A stretch of DNA of 64,000 nucleotides from Luteolibacter sp. SL250 (lineage in GTDB: Bacteria > Verrucomicrobiota > Verrucomicrobiia > Verrucomicrobiales > Akkermansiaceae). Both the position numbers and the translations under genes were made by a program. Under the pieces are notes generated by a model. That model ran no database searches. It was given only the letters and a program-made list of their open reading frames with translations, and had not been told where the DNA came from. Shown here one piece after another: positions 1-9,900 of this stretch. Within the stretch, counting starts at the first letter, position 1. Each line of letters begins with the position of its first letter. The stretch is taken from positions 3,720,001 through 3,784,000 of the forward strand of contig NZ_CP113054.1 in the NCBI RefSeq assembly GCF_026625605.1. The letters are read 5' to 3'.

Positions 1-806
1 AAAGGCACGACGGCCAGCGCATCGCCCGGCTCATAGGTCAGGCCGGAGCCGGATAGGGAGAACTCCACGTGGATGGTTTCCTTCGAGGTGCCCTCGCCGT
101 TGAGCAGCACGTTGTCGATGATCTCCGACGGGAAGGGATTCTTCTTCCCATACTCCACGGCGGCCACCGGGGCCGGCGCGCTGAAGGCGACCGGGTGCGG
201 GGTGAACGTCGGGGCCAGCGCCTTGAGCGCGGCGTCCAGCCACGCGGCGTAGCCTTCCTCATAGTCCACGTCGCAGTCGGTGCGCGGGTTCACGCGGGAC
301 GCGCCGAGCGCCTCCAGGCGGGTGTCGAAGTCCTTGCCCGTCTGGCAGAACTTCTCATAGGAAGTGTCCCCCAGCGCGCACACGGAGTAGCGCACGGAGC
401 CGAGTTTCAGGTCACCGGCCATGAATTCCTTGTGGAAGGCGGAGGCCGTTTCCGGCGGCTCGCCGTCGCCCCAGGTGGAGACGATGACCAGCAGGTTCTC
501 GATCTTGGAAAGGTCCGCGGGCTTGATGTCGGACATGTTCTTCATCACCGCCTGGAAGCCGCGCTTCTTCGCTTCCTTCACCGTGCGGTCGGCCAGTGCC
601 TCGGAGTTGCCGGACTCCGTGCCATAGACGACGGTCAGCTTTGCCGACGGCGCGGGTGCGGGTGTGGCAGCCACGGAGGACACGGAAGCACCGGCGGCGG
701 CAAGATAACCGCTCAGCCAGCTCTTCTGCGTGGGATCGAGACTGACAATGATGGAGTCCAACGCCTTGCGTTGGTCTGGGGTAAACGGTGCGTGCTCAGG
801 CAGCAT
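1..806 (-). CDS. cysJ: Sulfite reductase (NADPH) flavoprotein, CysJ-like, N-terminal part (truncated by window edge)
   Basis: The reading frame is open from ATG at 806 down to base 1, so the C-terminal part lies outside the window. About 268 residues are visible. After a short N-terminal segment and an Ala/Pro linker, a flavodoxin-like FMN domain starts near residue 57, with the phosphate loop GTESGNSE (about 62-69), STWGDGEPP (110-118) and ALGDTSYEKF (144-153). After about residue 225 the start of the FAD/NADP reductase domain follows (LSGSGLTYEPGDALAVVP at the edge). In this family electrons pass from NADPH through FAD and FMN to sulfite reductase hemoprotein in sulfate assimilation. Other diflavin reductases share the fold, so the exact substrate is inferred. 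No hemoprotein gene is visible here. Confidence 0.85.
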   Translation of the reverse strand, partial: MLPEHAPFTPDQRKALDSIIVSLDPTQKSWLSGYLAAAGASVSSVAATPAPAPSAKLTVVYGTESGNSEALADRTVKEAKKRGFQAVMKNMSDIKPADLSKIENLLVIVSTWGDGEPPETASAFHKEFMAGDLKLGSVRYSVCALGDTSYEKFCQTGKDFDTRLEALGASRVNPRTDCDVDYEEGYAAWLDAALKALAPTFTPHPVAFSAPAPVAAVEYGKKNPFPSEIIDNVLLNGEGTSKETIHVEFSLSGSGLTYEPGDALAVVP

Positions 807-1017
807 AATCCTTAGTTCCTTACCTCTTTTTGTGAGGTTTCGGCGAGAAAATGCAGCCAATTCCCAACGAACGCAACATTTATATCGGGCAATGCACTGT
901 ACAGCCGGACAGGAAAACGGGCGAACGGTGGGGTGGAAAACACAGGAACATCTTTCCAAGGAGCGGATCGTTTTCTCCCGGCGGCCCGTCCGGACGTCCC
1001 GGCGGCCCCTTCAGGAA

Positions 1018-2670
1018 TCATTCATCCTTTACCAGAATCTGAAGCATGAGCCATAGGGCACCGAGCGCGGCGATGAAGAAAAACACCATCGCCAGGCCCG
1101 GGTAACCGAAAATCCGGAACGTGGTTTCGACCCGGGCAAGCATCGATGAGCCGACGATGAAAGCCGACAGCAGGAGGCCCATGGTGATCCGGTTGGCGAT
1201 CTTCTGGAAGCCCAGCATCAGCTTGTGCTCGTCGATGGAGTCCACCTTCACGCGCAGCCGGTTGGTCGCCACCAGCTCGGTGATCTCATTCACACGGCGC
1301 GGGAGCTGGGTGAGGAAATCCTTCGTCTCCGTGAGCGAACCGAGGATGCCGGCGATCGAGAAACTGTCCTTCAGCCGTGAGGTGGAAAGCGCTTCCAGGT
1401 TCCTGCGGATGGCCGCCCGGGGATCGAACTGCGGCGACAGGGCGATACCGAGCCTGTCCAGGTTCATCAGCGTCTTGCCCAGCAGGCTGATCTCCGCGGG
1501 GATACGGATGCCCGCGGAGGCACAGGCCTGCATGATGAGCAGCACGATGCCGCCGATCTGCAGGTCCACGAGCTTCGAGTCCTTCGACTCCCCGAGGATG
1601 GTTTCGATCGAATTGACGAACTGGCGGCGGTCGATGTGGGCATCCTCGCTTTCGCCCAGACGCAGAGCCGCTTCCGCGACCTGCGTCCCGTCCCCCTGGC
1701 TGATGCCGGCGAGCAGATGCACCAACTGGTCACGGACGCGCGCGTTGACGCGTCCCACCATCCCGAGATCCAGGATGGCGATCCTGCGGTCGGGCGTCAG
1801 CAGCAGGTTCCCCGGATGGGGGTCCGCGTGGAAGAAGCCATCCACCAGGATCTGCTTCAGGTAGGCGCGGAAGACCTCATCCGCCAGCTTCCCGCCATCG
1901 ATGTCCAGCAGCACCGGCCCGGCGAGATCCGTGACCTTCGTTCCTGGAAGGTAGTCCATTGTCAGGACCATCGGGGAAGAGTAGGCCTCCACGACTTCCG
2001 GGACCACCAGATCGCCGAACTCGGCGAGGTTGCGCTTCAGCTCCATCAGGTTCCGCGCTTCTTTCTGATAGTCCAGTTCCCTCAGGAGGGTGTCACGGAA
2101 TTCCCCCAGAATACGCCCCGTGTGATACTTCCTGCCGAAGTCGGTATGTTCATCAAGGAAGTCCGCCACCTCCTGCAGGCTGTCCAGATCCGCCAGGATC
2201 TCCTTCCGGATGCCGGGGCGCTGCACCTTCACCGCCACCTCCCTGCCCTCCCGCAGCACGGCGCGGTGGACCTGTCCCAGCGACGCGGAACCCACGGGCG
2301 TCCTGTCGAAACTGGAGAACGCCTTCGAGATCCGCACCCCCAGCTGTTCGCTGATCACCGCTTCGACCTCCTCCACCGGGACCGGTTCCACCTTGTCCTG
2401 CAGGCGGCTCAGCGCATCGAGATAGACGGGTGGGAGCAGGTCGCTCCTGGTGGAAAGGAGCTGGCCGATTTTCACAAAGGTCGGGCCGAGCTTTTCCAGA
2501 TCCACAGCGAGATCCTTCGCGTCCTCCCGCGCCTCCGGGAGGTCCGCGTCACCGCCGCCGAAACCGCCCGCGTTCACCAGGTCGGAGTTCCCGTATTTCA
2601 GGAACAGGCGGGCGACATCCTTGTAGCGGCGGAGGTGGGAGGGTGACAGTTTCATGGCAGCAAGATGCAT
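1018..2670 (-). CDS. AarF/UbiB (ABC1/ADCK) family protein kinase-like protein
   Basis: A 550-residue protein of the atypical kinase family linked to ubiquinone biosynthesis and lipid homeostasis. The family hallmark KxGQ is seen as FVKIGQLLSTR (65-75), followed by the Ala/Ser-rich loop GSASLGQVH (127-135), the ATP-binding lysine in VAVKVQ (K148), the catalytic-like HADPHPGN (281-288) and the DLG metal site (301-303). Two hydrophobic segments near the C-terminus (about 500-546) suggest membrane anchoring, as in UbiB. A second in-frame Met, five residues in (2655), is an alternative start. The quinone substrate cannot be read from sequence: many Verrucomicrobia make menaquinone, so a ubi name is not assigned. 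Confidence 0.9.
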   Translation of the reverse strand: MHLAAMKLSPSHLRRYKDVARLFLKYGNSDLVNAGGFGGGDADLPEAREDAKDLAVDLEKLGPTFVKIGQLLSTRSDLLPPVYLDALSRLQDKVEPVPVEEVEAVISEQLGVRISKAFSSFDRTPVGSASLGQVHRAVLREGREVAVKVQRPGIRKEILADLDSLQEVADFLDEHTDFGRKYHTGRILGEFRDTLLRELDYQKEARNLMELKRNLAEFGDLVVPEVVEAYSSPMVLTMDYLPGTKVTDLAGPVLLDIDGGKLADEVFRAYLKQILVDGFFHADPHPGNLLLTPDRRIAILDLGMVGRVNARVRDQLVHLLAGISQGDGTQVAEAALRLGESEDAHIDRRQFVNSIETILGESKDSKLVDLQIGGIVLLIMQACASAGIRIPAEISLLGKTLMNLDRLGIALSPQFDPRAAIRRNLEALSTSRLKDSFSIAGILGSLTETKDFLTQLPRRVNEITELVATNRLRVKVDSIDEHKLMLGFQKIANRITMGLLLSAFIVGSSMLARVETTFRIFGYPGLAMVFFFIAALGALWLMLQILVKDE

Positions 2671-2837
2671 GCATCGCAGTTATCATGCCGGAGCTGTTAG
2701 GCCCTGAATGCGCCCATCTGCCCTTTCCGGCGGATCGCGCGGATCGCAAACTTCACGATCAGTTGCGGAATGCAAGATGATCCGGCAATGCACCGGAAAT
2801 GGAAACCGCGCGGTTCACCGCAGCACTTGGAACGCCA

Positions 2838-3155
2838 TCAACCCTGCTTTCCATCCTCTGTGGCTCCGCCATCGAGGATCCTTCTGACCCGGCGGCGGAG
2901 CGTGGTTCTGCTGATGGATGGGGCCTGCTCCTCCAATGCCTGCTCCAACGCCAGATGGATCTCCAGCGACGACTTTCCGGGATAGAGCCGTTTGAGTTCC
3001 TTGATCAGAAAGGAGAGGTCGCTTTTCCGCTTCTCGTGAAAAGGCCGTTCCGGAAGGGAGCGGAAATCGTCAGGGTTCTGGTCCATGGGCACAATGAGTC
3101 CGTTGATCGGATCATGCCGCCCTGGGAGCGCCGCGGATGCGATGCTGTGCAACAA
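2838..3155 (-). CDS. Small hypothetical protein, possible HTH-like C-terminus
   Basis: 105 codons; no family recognised. The sequence from an internal Met at 3086 (MDQNPDDFRSLPERPF) looks more protein-like than the first 23 residues, so the true product may be about 82 residues. It is rich in charged residues, with a predicted helical C-terminal half ending in SRTTLRRRVRRIL, which could be a DNA-binding helix-turn-helix. It lies between a kinase-like gene and a MOSC gene on the same strand, with spacers on both sides, so there is no clear operon partner. No obvious ribosome binding site decides the start. Confidence 0.5.
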   Translation of the reverse strand: MLHSIASAALPGRHDPINGLIVPMDQNPDDFRSLPERPFHEKRKSDLSFLIKELKRLYPGKSSLEIHLALEQALEEQAPSISRTTLRRRVRRILDGGATEDGKQG

Positions 3156-3319
3156 GTGGCGCGATGCTACCGCGGGGACGCATCTCCGCCAGCCTTTTCC
3201 ACCCCCAACCGGGTCAAATCCGGGATATCAGATGCAGGTCCGCAACATTTCCGAAACAACCCATAGATAAAATCTAACAACCATCCGTGATATATCCCGC
3301 ACCGCGGTTTTTTTTCATC

Positions 3320-3847
3320 TCATGACCGGACCCTCAACAGCCCGCCTGAAATCACCTTCGCGCGCAGTCCTCCGCGGAAGCCCTCTTTCATGAAGCGTTC
3401 CGTCCCATCCTCCACCACGCGGTCCATCCAGTGGCAGGGCCTGCATTCCTGGCTGCCCTCGAACTCGACGCCCTGGAACACAAACCGCTTTCCCAACCAT
3501 TCCCCCAACCGCACGCCGGAAACGATGAGGTTCCGCCGGAAAACAGAGGCAGGAAGCTTCGGCAACTTGAAGTGAGCGCGTATTTCCTCCACCACCTCTT
3601 CTTCGAAAAACGTGACCTGTCCCTTGAAGTCCTGCCGGTAGCCGAAGTAGCGGTCCCCCACCAGCCCCTTCCCCGCCACGCACTCCACCTCCTCCACATC
3701 ACGGATGCCGTTCTGCAGGCGGCCCGCGCCCTGCCTGCCCCAGTAGTCATGCCCGCCGGAGATATAGATCTTCCCCAGCTTCACCTGATCCCACACTCCG
3801 GCGTGTCCTTCCTCCGCGGTCGTCATCACCCAATGTAATGCCTGCAC
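3320..3847 (-). CDS. MOSC domain-containing protein
   Basis: A 175-residue single-domain protein. The MOSC fold (molybdenum cofactor sulfurase C-terminal domain) is suggested by GLVGDRYFGY (61-70), the FRRNLIVSGVRLGEWLG segment (103-119) and the conserved cysteine region ECRPCHWMD (134-142), where one Cys is the expected sulfur or metal-cofactor ligand. MOSC proteins handle the molybdenum cofactor or reduce N-hydroxylated compounds (YiiM/YcbX-type). The length fits stand-alone members. A second in-frame Met at residue 8 is possible. No molybdoenzyme gene is nearby, so the substrate is unknown. Confidence 0.85.
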   Translation of the reverse strand: MQALHWVMTTAEEGHAGVWDQVKLGKIYISGGHDYWGRQGAGRLQNGIRDVEEVECVAGKGLVGDRYFGYRQDFKGQVTFFEEEVVEEIRAHFKLPKLPASVFRRNLIVSGVRLGEWLGKRFVFQGVEFEGSQECRPCHWMDRVVEDGTERFMKEGFRGGLRAKVISGGLLRVRS

Positions 3848-3935
3848 ATCATCGGCCCGGAAAAAAACCGATCAAAATCGATGGGCCCACTTGATCGTCC
3901 CGCGATCCGTCGGAATGTGGCGGCGCATCCACCCC

Positions 3936-5681
3936 ATGAGCGGAACATCATCGACAGGCGTCATCGGCAGCGGCCCTTCAGCCCTCTACTTTCTCAAGAA
4001 CCTGCTGGATAGACTCCATCAGATGGAGAGCCCTCCGCGGCGGATCTCGATCTTCGAGAAAAGCCACATCATGGGCACCGGCATGCCCTACAGCCCGGAG
4101 ACGACCAACATCCACAGCCGCTCCAACATCTCGTCGGAGGAACTTCCCCGGCTTCCGCAGTCTTTCGCGGATTGGTTGCGGGACCAACCTGCCGCCACGC
4201 TGGAGGAACTGGGCGTGGAACCTCCGGTCGATGAGGAGGCGGTTTATCCACGGCTGGCCCTGGGACGTTACTTCCAGGCACAGCACCGCGTGCTGGTTGA
4301 CCGGCTGCGGGAGGCGGGGGTGGAAGTCCATGAGTTCCCCGGCTGCAGGATCTCCGACATCCGTGCGGATGCGGGCGGTGGTGTCACCCTTGTGACCGGA
4401 GAAGGTGCCGAACACCGGTTGGACCGCGTGGTGGTCGCCACCGGACACCACTGGCCGAACAAGGACAAGCCAGCCGCAGGCTACTACAGCTCCCCATGGC
4501 CGATCCACAAGCTGGTGCCGGAAAAGGACGGGGTGCTGAATTTCGCCATCGGCACGCTGGGAGCGTCCCTCAGCGCCTTCGATGTGGTGAACACGCTCGC
4601 CCATCTCAACGGCAGCTTCTCACGGAATGACGACGGGGTTCTGACCTACGCCGCCGCTCCGGGGACGGAGGATTTCAGGATCGTCATGCACTCCGCGGAA
4701 GGACTGCTTCCGCACCTGCAGTTCGCGCAGGAAGAGCCGATGCGGGAAATCTACCGGCACGTGAGCCTGGACGAGTTGCTGGCCCTGGTGGACGCGCAGG
4801 GTTACCTGCGGCTGGAGCGATACTTCGACAAGGTATGCCGTCCGGCATTGCTGCGCGCCTTCCAAAAGGACGGCATGCCGGAAATGGTGGACCTGCTTTC
4901 CGCTCCGAATTTCCGGCTGCGTGATTTCGTGGAGAAGATGACGGATGAACACGACTACGCGGATGCGTTCGAGGGCATGCGCCAGGAGATGGAGGAGGCC
5001 AGAATTTCCGTGGAGAACGACCGCCCCGTCCACTGGAAGGAATACATGGACGATCTGATGTACACCCTGAACTTCCATGCGGAGCTACTACCCGCGGAGG
5101 ATCACATCAGGCTGTCGGGCGAGGTCATGCCGTTCCTGATGAACGTCGTCGCCGCGATGCCGCTGGAGTCCGGCGAGGTCCTGCTGGCACTCCACGATGC
5201 CGGAAAACTGGAGTTGATGGAGGGCCGAGTGGAGCTGGCGGAGGAGCAACCGCACGCGGACAGCACGCGGATCGTCGTGTCAGGAGGGAGAAGGGACGCG
5301 GTCATCGACTACCGCATGTTCATTGATTGCGGAGGCCAGAAGCCACTGGAGCTTTCCGATTATCCGTTTCCATCGCTCGTGCGGGCGGGAGATGTCCGCG
5401 AGGCCCGCGCATTGTTCGCCGATCCGGCGGAAGCGGCACGGGTGCCGGAAAAGAAGCGGGACAAGCTGTGCACCGGAGAAGACGGGCGACCGGCCTACCG
5501 CGTGGGCGGACTGGACATCGATCCTTTCTATCGTCTCGTCCGCGCGGACGGCATGCCGGACTCCCGGTTGCATGACATCTCCTTTCCGCTGACCACCGGA
5601 CTACGGCCGTATTCCTATGGTCTCCAAGCGTGCAATGAAACGGCCCGCATCCTCATCGAGGGTTGGATGAGGCATGGGTGA
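3936..5681 (+). CDS. FAD/NAD(P)-binding oxidoreductase (NAD_binding_9-type)
   Basis: 581 residues from the chosen ATG at 3936, which places the dinucleotide-binding motif at the very N-terminus (TGVIGSGPSALYFL, residues 7-20); the open frame begins upstream at 3891 with poor protein-like sequence. The N-terminal half also has the family segment FEKSHIMGTGMPYSPE and VVVATGHHWPNK typical of YdhS-like FAD/NAD(P)-binding proteins. The C-terminus (PLTTGLRPYSYGLQACNETA) resembles the second half of the FAD-binding fold. The substrate is unknown. It is transcribed divergently from the MOSC gene with only about 90 bp between, so the two may share a regulatory region. Confidence 0.8.
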   Translation: MSGTSSTGVIGSGPSALYFLKNLLDRLHQMESPPRRISIFEKSHIMGTGMPYSPETTNIHSRSNISSEELPRLPQSFADWLRDQPAATLEELGVEPPVDEEAVYPRLALGRYFQAQHRVLVDRLREAGVEVHEFPGCRISDIRADAGGGVTLVTGEGAEHRLDRVVVATGHHWPNKDKPAAGYYSSPWPIHKLVPEKDGVLNFAIGTLGASLSAFDVVNTLAHLNGSFSRNDDGVLTYAAAPGTEDFRIVMHSAEGLLPHLQFAQEEPMREIYRHVSLDELLALVDAQGYLRLERYFDKVCRPALLRAFQKDGMPEMVDLLSAPNFRLRDFVEKMTDEHDYADAFEGMRQEMEEARISVENDRPVHWKEYMDDLMYTLNFHAELLPAEDHIRLSGEVMPFLMNVVAAMPLESGEVLLALHDAGKLELMEGRVELAEEQPHADSTRIVVSGGRRDAVIDYRMFIDCGGQKPLELSDYPFPSLVRAGDVREARALFADPAEAARVPEKKRDKLCTGEDGRPAYRVGGLDIDPFYRLVRADGMPDSRLHDISFPLTTGLRPYSYGLQACNETARILIEGWMRHG

Positions 5682-5717
5682 GGCCGCCAATCCGCGGCCC
5701 CACCCGTCCTCCGACGC

Positions 5718-5909
5718 TCAATCGTCAGCCTTTGGCCCGATCACCTCGGAATGCCCAGGTGCATTGACCTCAGACTGGTGAAGGGCCGCGGAATCCAGCT
5801 TGGCGCCTTTGTCGTAGGAGAGGTCCTCATTGGCCTCTTTCACCTCCACTTTTGCGGGCTCTGCAGGCGGTCTGACCTCAGCCCCATTTTTTGTATCGTC
5901 TTGGTTCAT
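5718..5909 (-). CDS. Small hypothetical acidic protein
   Basis: A 63-residue ORF starting at ATG 5909 and ending at 5718, reading MNQDDTKNGAEV and ending in VIGPKADD. It is highly charged, with no hydrophobic core, signal peptide or recognised domain. It lies about 60 bp downstream of the ferritin-like gene on the same strand and could be co-transcribed with it. A purine stretch (TTTGAAGA) 3 nt before the ATG is a possible, weak ribosome binding site. Small disordered proteins of this kind often accompany stress-related YciE/YciF genes, but this is context only; it could also be a chance ORF. Confidence 0.45.
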   Translation of the reverse strand: MNQDDTKNGAEVRPPAEPAKVEVKEANEDLSYDKGAKLDSAALHQSEVNAPGHSEVIGPKADD

Positions 5910-5971
5910 GATCTTCAAAGTCCGCCCATACCTGATCAGCCGCAAACGCCCTCCCCTTCCGCTGGTTTCCA

Positions 5972-6469
5972 TCAGGCCTCGGCGGGTGCGGAGGCCGTGA
6001 TGGTTTTCGCGGCGGCAGTGAGCTTCTTGTCGGTCGCGCCTTCCTCGTCCTCCGTCGTCTTGAGCAATTCCGCGACCTCCTTGTTTCCGATGGCTTCCGC
6101 GAGCGCGCGGGCGGTTCCGTAGCCGGAGATCTCGTAGTGTTCCACCTTCTGGGCGGCGGCGATGAGTGCGAGGTCCTTGATGTGCTCCTCCGCCTCTTCC
6201 TTGATGGCTTCCTCCCCTTCCTCCACCAGTCCCTTCATCGCTTTGCAGCTCAGGCCGCGCGGGCTGGCACCCAACAATTCGGCGACCTGCTCGAGGCGGG
6301 TGACGTGGACCTTGGTTTCCTCCAGGTGGTCTTCGAATCCCTTTTTGAGATCCGCATCGTTCGCGGCTTTCGCCATTTTCGGAAGCGCCTTCACAAGCTG
6401 GGTTTCCGCGCTGTAGAGATCCTTCACGTTGTGGATGAGAAGCTCTCCGAGGGTGTTCAATTTGGACAT
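5972..6469 (-). CDS. YciE/YciF (DUF892) ferritin-like family protein
   Basis: 165 residues, the usual family length. The N-terminus MSKLNTLGELLIHNVKDLY, then SAETQLVKALPKMAKAA and DHLEETKVHVTRLEQV, match the four-helix ferritin-like DUF892 pattern, with Glu/His residues spaced as di-iron ligands (E in SAETQ, E and H in LEETKVHV, later EHYEISGYGTA). The C-terminus is Ala/Lys-rich. Family members are stress-induced, cytoplasmic, and assumed to bind iron; their biochemical role is not settled. The upstream leader on the coding strand contains three copies of an 8-bp unit (AATCAACC). Confidence 0.9.
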   Translation of the reverse strand: MSKLNTLGELLIHNVKDLYSAETQLVKALPKMAKAANDADLKKGFEDHLEETKVHVTRLEQVAELLGASPRGLSCKAMKGLVEEGEEAIKEEAEEHIKDLALIAAAQKVEHYEISGYGTARALAEAIGNKEVAELLKTTEDEEGATDKKLTAAAKTITASAPAEA

Positions 6470-6931
6470 GGTAGTGGTGGTTGATTGGTTGATTGGTTGA
6501 TGGACGGGAATCCGGAACTAGCCATCGCAATCCCGATGCCAGACATGACCGAGGTCCGGATCAGCGGATTTCCGCGCAAATTTGGCCCTGAAATGCGGAA
6601 AGCGCTGATCTTCAGCCAACGCGTCGCATCTCCTTGCAACCCACGGATCGCTTTTCGCAATCAAACGGCAATTCAACCGTCGTGGCTCTACCAGTCGGGT
6701 TGTTGAAAAAGACAACGGTGGATGTGATCCGCCGTGATGTTCAGAAATGCGTCGATGGCGCGATACTGGCCTTGGTATTTTTGTGAACCCTGTGGTGCTG
6801 AAGCTGGCAAGGCGGGTGAGCGGGTGAAATAGGAGGGACGCAGCGGACTGCGCCGCCTCCAACTTTGGCGTTGAACCGGAGGGGGCATCCCTATTTGGTA
6901 TGCGTCCCCTCCCCCATTTTCACAGAATCCC
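6470..6931. other. Intergenic region with short tandem repeat
   Basis: This 462-bp divergent spacer lies between the ferritin-like gene and the first autotransporter-repeat gene. It begins with an 8-bp tandem repeat (GGTTGATT, about three copies at 6479-6503) immediately upstream of the ferritin-like start, so the repeat sits in that gene's leader. The rest has lower GC than the flanking genes and must hold both promoters, but no box is convincing by eye. No ORF or RNA gene is recognised. Confidence 0.5.
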
Positions 6932-9900
6932 ATGAAACCCCGCCGCCTTTCCCTTCTCCCTGTCCGCGCACTGGCGCTGGCCACGCTGTCCGTTTCCTTT
7001 TCCGCAGGCCTGATGGCGGCACCACTCTACTGGGACGGAGCGACCGCAGGCTCCTGGAATGATGTGGCGAACTGGTCCACGGACCCGGGCGCGGGCACCC
7101 CGGACCCGGCGGCGGTTCCCGGCGCGGGGGATGTGGCGCATTTCTCCGTCACCGGCCAGACGGGCGGCCGCACCATCAACCTGACGGGAGACCAGGCGGT
7201 GCAGGGCATCGTCACGGACAACCTGACGGGGACGGTCACGCTGCGCGGCGGGAGCGGCGCACCGGTGACGCTGACGCTCGGCTCCGGCGGCATCAACCAC
7301 CTGACGGGGGGCATCACCCTCGGCACCGCGGCGGACCCGGACAAGGTGAACGTCGTGCTGGCGGCCTCCCAGACCTGGAGCAGCGGCAGCAGCGGTTCCG
7401 GCGCCGCACCCATCATCGTCCACAATGATGTCTCCGGCTCCACGGGCAGCCAGACGCTCACGCTTTCCGGCATCAACCTCGGCTCATACGTCGCGGGGGG
7501 CATCTCGGATGGCGGCGGCACTGTTTCCCTCACCAAGGAAGGCGACGGCATCTGGGAACTGCGGGGGACCAACACTTACAGCGGCACCACCCAGGTGAAC
7601 GGCGGCATCCTGCGGGTGACCAGCTTCGCCGCGGCGTCCGCCGCTTCGGCCATCAATGTCGCCGACGGCGCGACCTACACGCTGCGGCTGGGCGGCACCG
7701 CCATGACCAACACGGAGGCGGACACCCTGCGGGCGCGCATCAACTTCGCCTCATCCGCCGCGTTCCTGGGCCTGGAGCCGACGGCCGCGGTGAACTACGG
7801 GAGCAACATGACCGGCAACCACGGGTTGATGAAGACGGGCAGCCAGACGCTCACCCTCAGCGGGGACAACACCTACACGGGAAACACCGTCGTCACCAGC
7901 GGCTACGTCGCCTTCACGGACACCGGGGCGGTCAGCGCCAACAGCGCCATCACCGTGAAGTCCGGGGCGGGTGTCTTCGCCTTCGCCGGCGGGGCCGGAT
8001 TCTCCATCACGGAGCTGGAGGCGCTGCGCGCCGCGCTCACCTATGAGGACAACACCTCCATGTTCGGCGTCAGCACGGCGAACGGGGACTTCAGCTATGA
8101 CGTGGGCATGGCCGGGGCGCATGGCTTCGTGAAGGCGGCGGCGGGCACCCTCACCTTCGGCGGGACGGCAAGCAACACCTACACCGGCCAGACCAGGATC
8201 GCGGGCGGCACGCTCCACCTCAACAAGACCGGCGGAGCCACCGCCGTCGCGGGAGACATCCTCATGTCCACCGGCGGGCTCACGCTCGGCCAGAACAACC
8301 AGATCGCGGACACCTCCGTCATCACCGCCACCGGCGGCAACATCAACTTTTCGGCGAAGAGCGAGACGGTCGCGGGCATGGCGCTCAGCGGCGGAGCCAC
8401 CTTTTCCACCGGCAACACCGGCGGTGGCAGCGCCACCAGCACGGCGACGCTGGGGGTGGTCACCGCGGCGGACACCTCAAGGCTGACCGTCAACAGCGGC
8501 GGCAAGATCACCGCCACGTCCATCGCCCTCACCGGCACCAACAACACCGCCGGCAACATCCTCATGGGCGGCGGGCACAACACCGCCGTCTCCACCCTGG
8601 AGATCGGTGCGGGCGGCCTGTCGATGACCGGCCAGACCATCCAGGTCAACAGCGCGTCCTCCACCCAGAAAGGATCCCGCATCTCGCTCAACGGCGACTT
8701 CACCGGCAGCGGGGAGAACCTCATCAAGCTGGGCGCGCCCACCTCCTCCCTGGCGGAGCTGGCCATGGGCACGGGGGAGCGCACCTTCAACATCACCGCC
8801 GGCAACACCCAGATCGACCTCAACGTGGCGGGTGAAACACTGGTGAAGACCGGCGCCGGTTCGCTCGCACTGACGGGGAACAACACCCACACCGGCCTGA
8901 CGAAGGTCAACACCGGCATCCTCCGCGTGCTGTCGAACAACGCGCTGGGTGGCGCCACCCAGGGCACGGAGGTCGCCGCGGGAGGACAGGTCCGGCTGGA
9001 AAACAACGTCACCGTCACCGGGGAGAGCCTCAGGATCACCGGCACCTCGAACTCCGGGGTGTCCGCAGGCCTCCTGAACTTCAGCGGCAACAACGTCTGG
9101 ACCGGCGGCATCACCCTGGACGTCGGCAACGGCCAGAACACCCGCATCAGCATGACGGACGGCACCCTCGACCTCCAGGGGAACATCCTCATCGACAGTG
9201 GCGCCACCTCCTCCACCACGGTGGGCTTGGTGCTCACCGGCAACGGCGGGACCGGCAGGATATCCGGAAACATCAGCGGCGCGGGCAACAGCCAGGTCCT
9301 CATCAAGAACGGCAACAGCACTTGGGAACTCACCGGCACCAACACCTACGGCGGCACCACCCGCGTGGACGCCGGGGTTCTGGCCGTCAATTCCATCGCC
9401 AACAACCTCGGCAGCCCCACCACCGGCAACAGCGCCATTCATTTCGGCGAAGCCCTCACCACCGGCACCCTCCGCTACACGGGAACCGGTGAAACCACCA
9501 CCCGCGGGATCTATCTCCGTTCCAACGATGGCGCCGCCGCCGGCGGTGGCGTGATCGAGCAGGCCGGCACCGGCAGCCTCATCATCTCCGGAGGCGTCAC
9601 CAGCAACACCACCACCAGCGACAAGACCCTCACCCTCCAGGGCTCCACCTCCGGCACCGGGGAACTCAGCGGCACCTTCGCCGATACCGGCGGCGCAGGG
9701 AAAACCCACCTCGTCAAATCCGGCACCGGTGTCTGGACCCTGTCCGGAGCCGCGAAGGCCTATGAAGGCACCACCACCGTCACCGGCGGCGTGCTGAACG
9801 TCTCCACCTCCCTCACCCAGTCCACATCCATCACGGTCACGGACGGCACCTTCCACATCGCCGCGGACAACGTCATCAAGGATGATGCCACCGTCACCCT

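Noticed and set aside
5718..6530. 270-codon minus-strand ORF overlapping the ferritin-like gene
   Set aside because: Arg/Gly/His-rich shadow of the YciE/YciF frame; only its last 63 codons (5718-5909) look like a possible gene.
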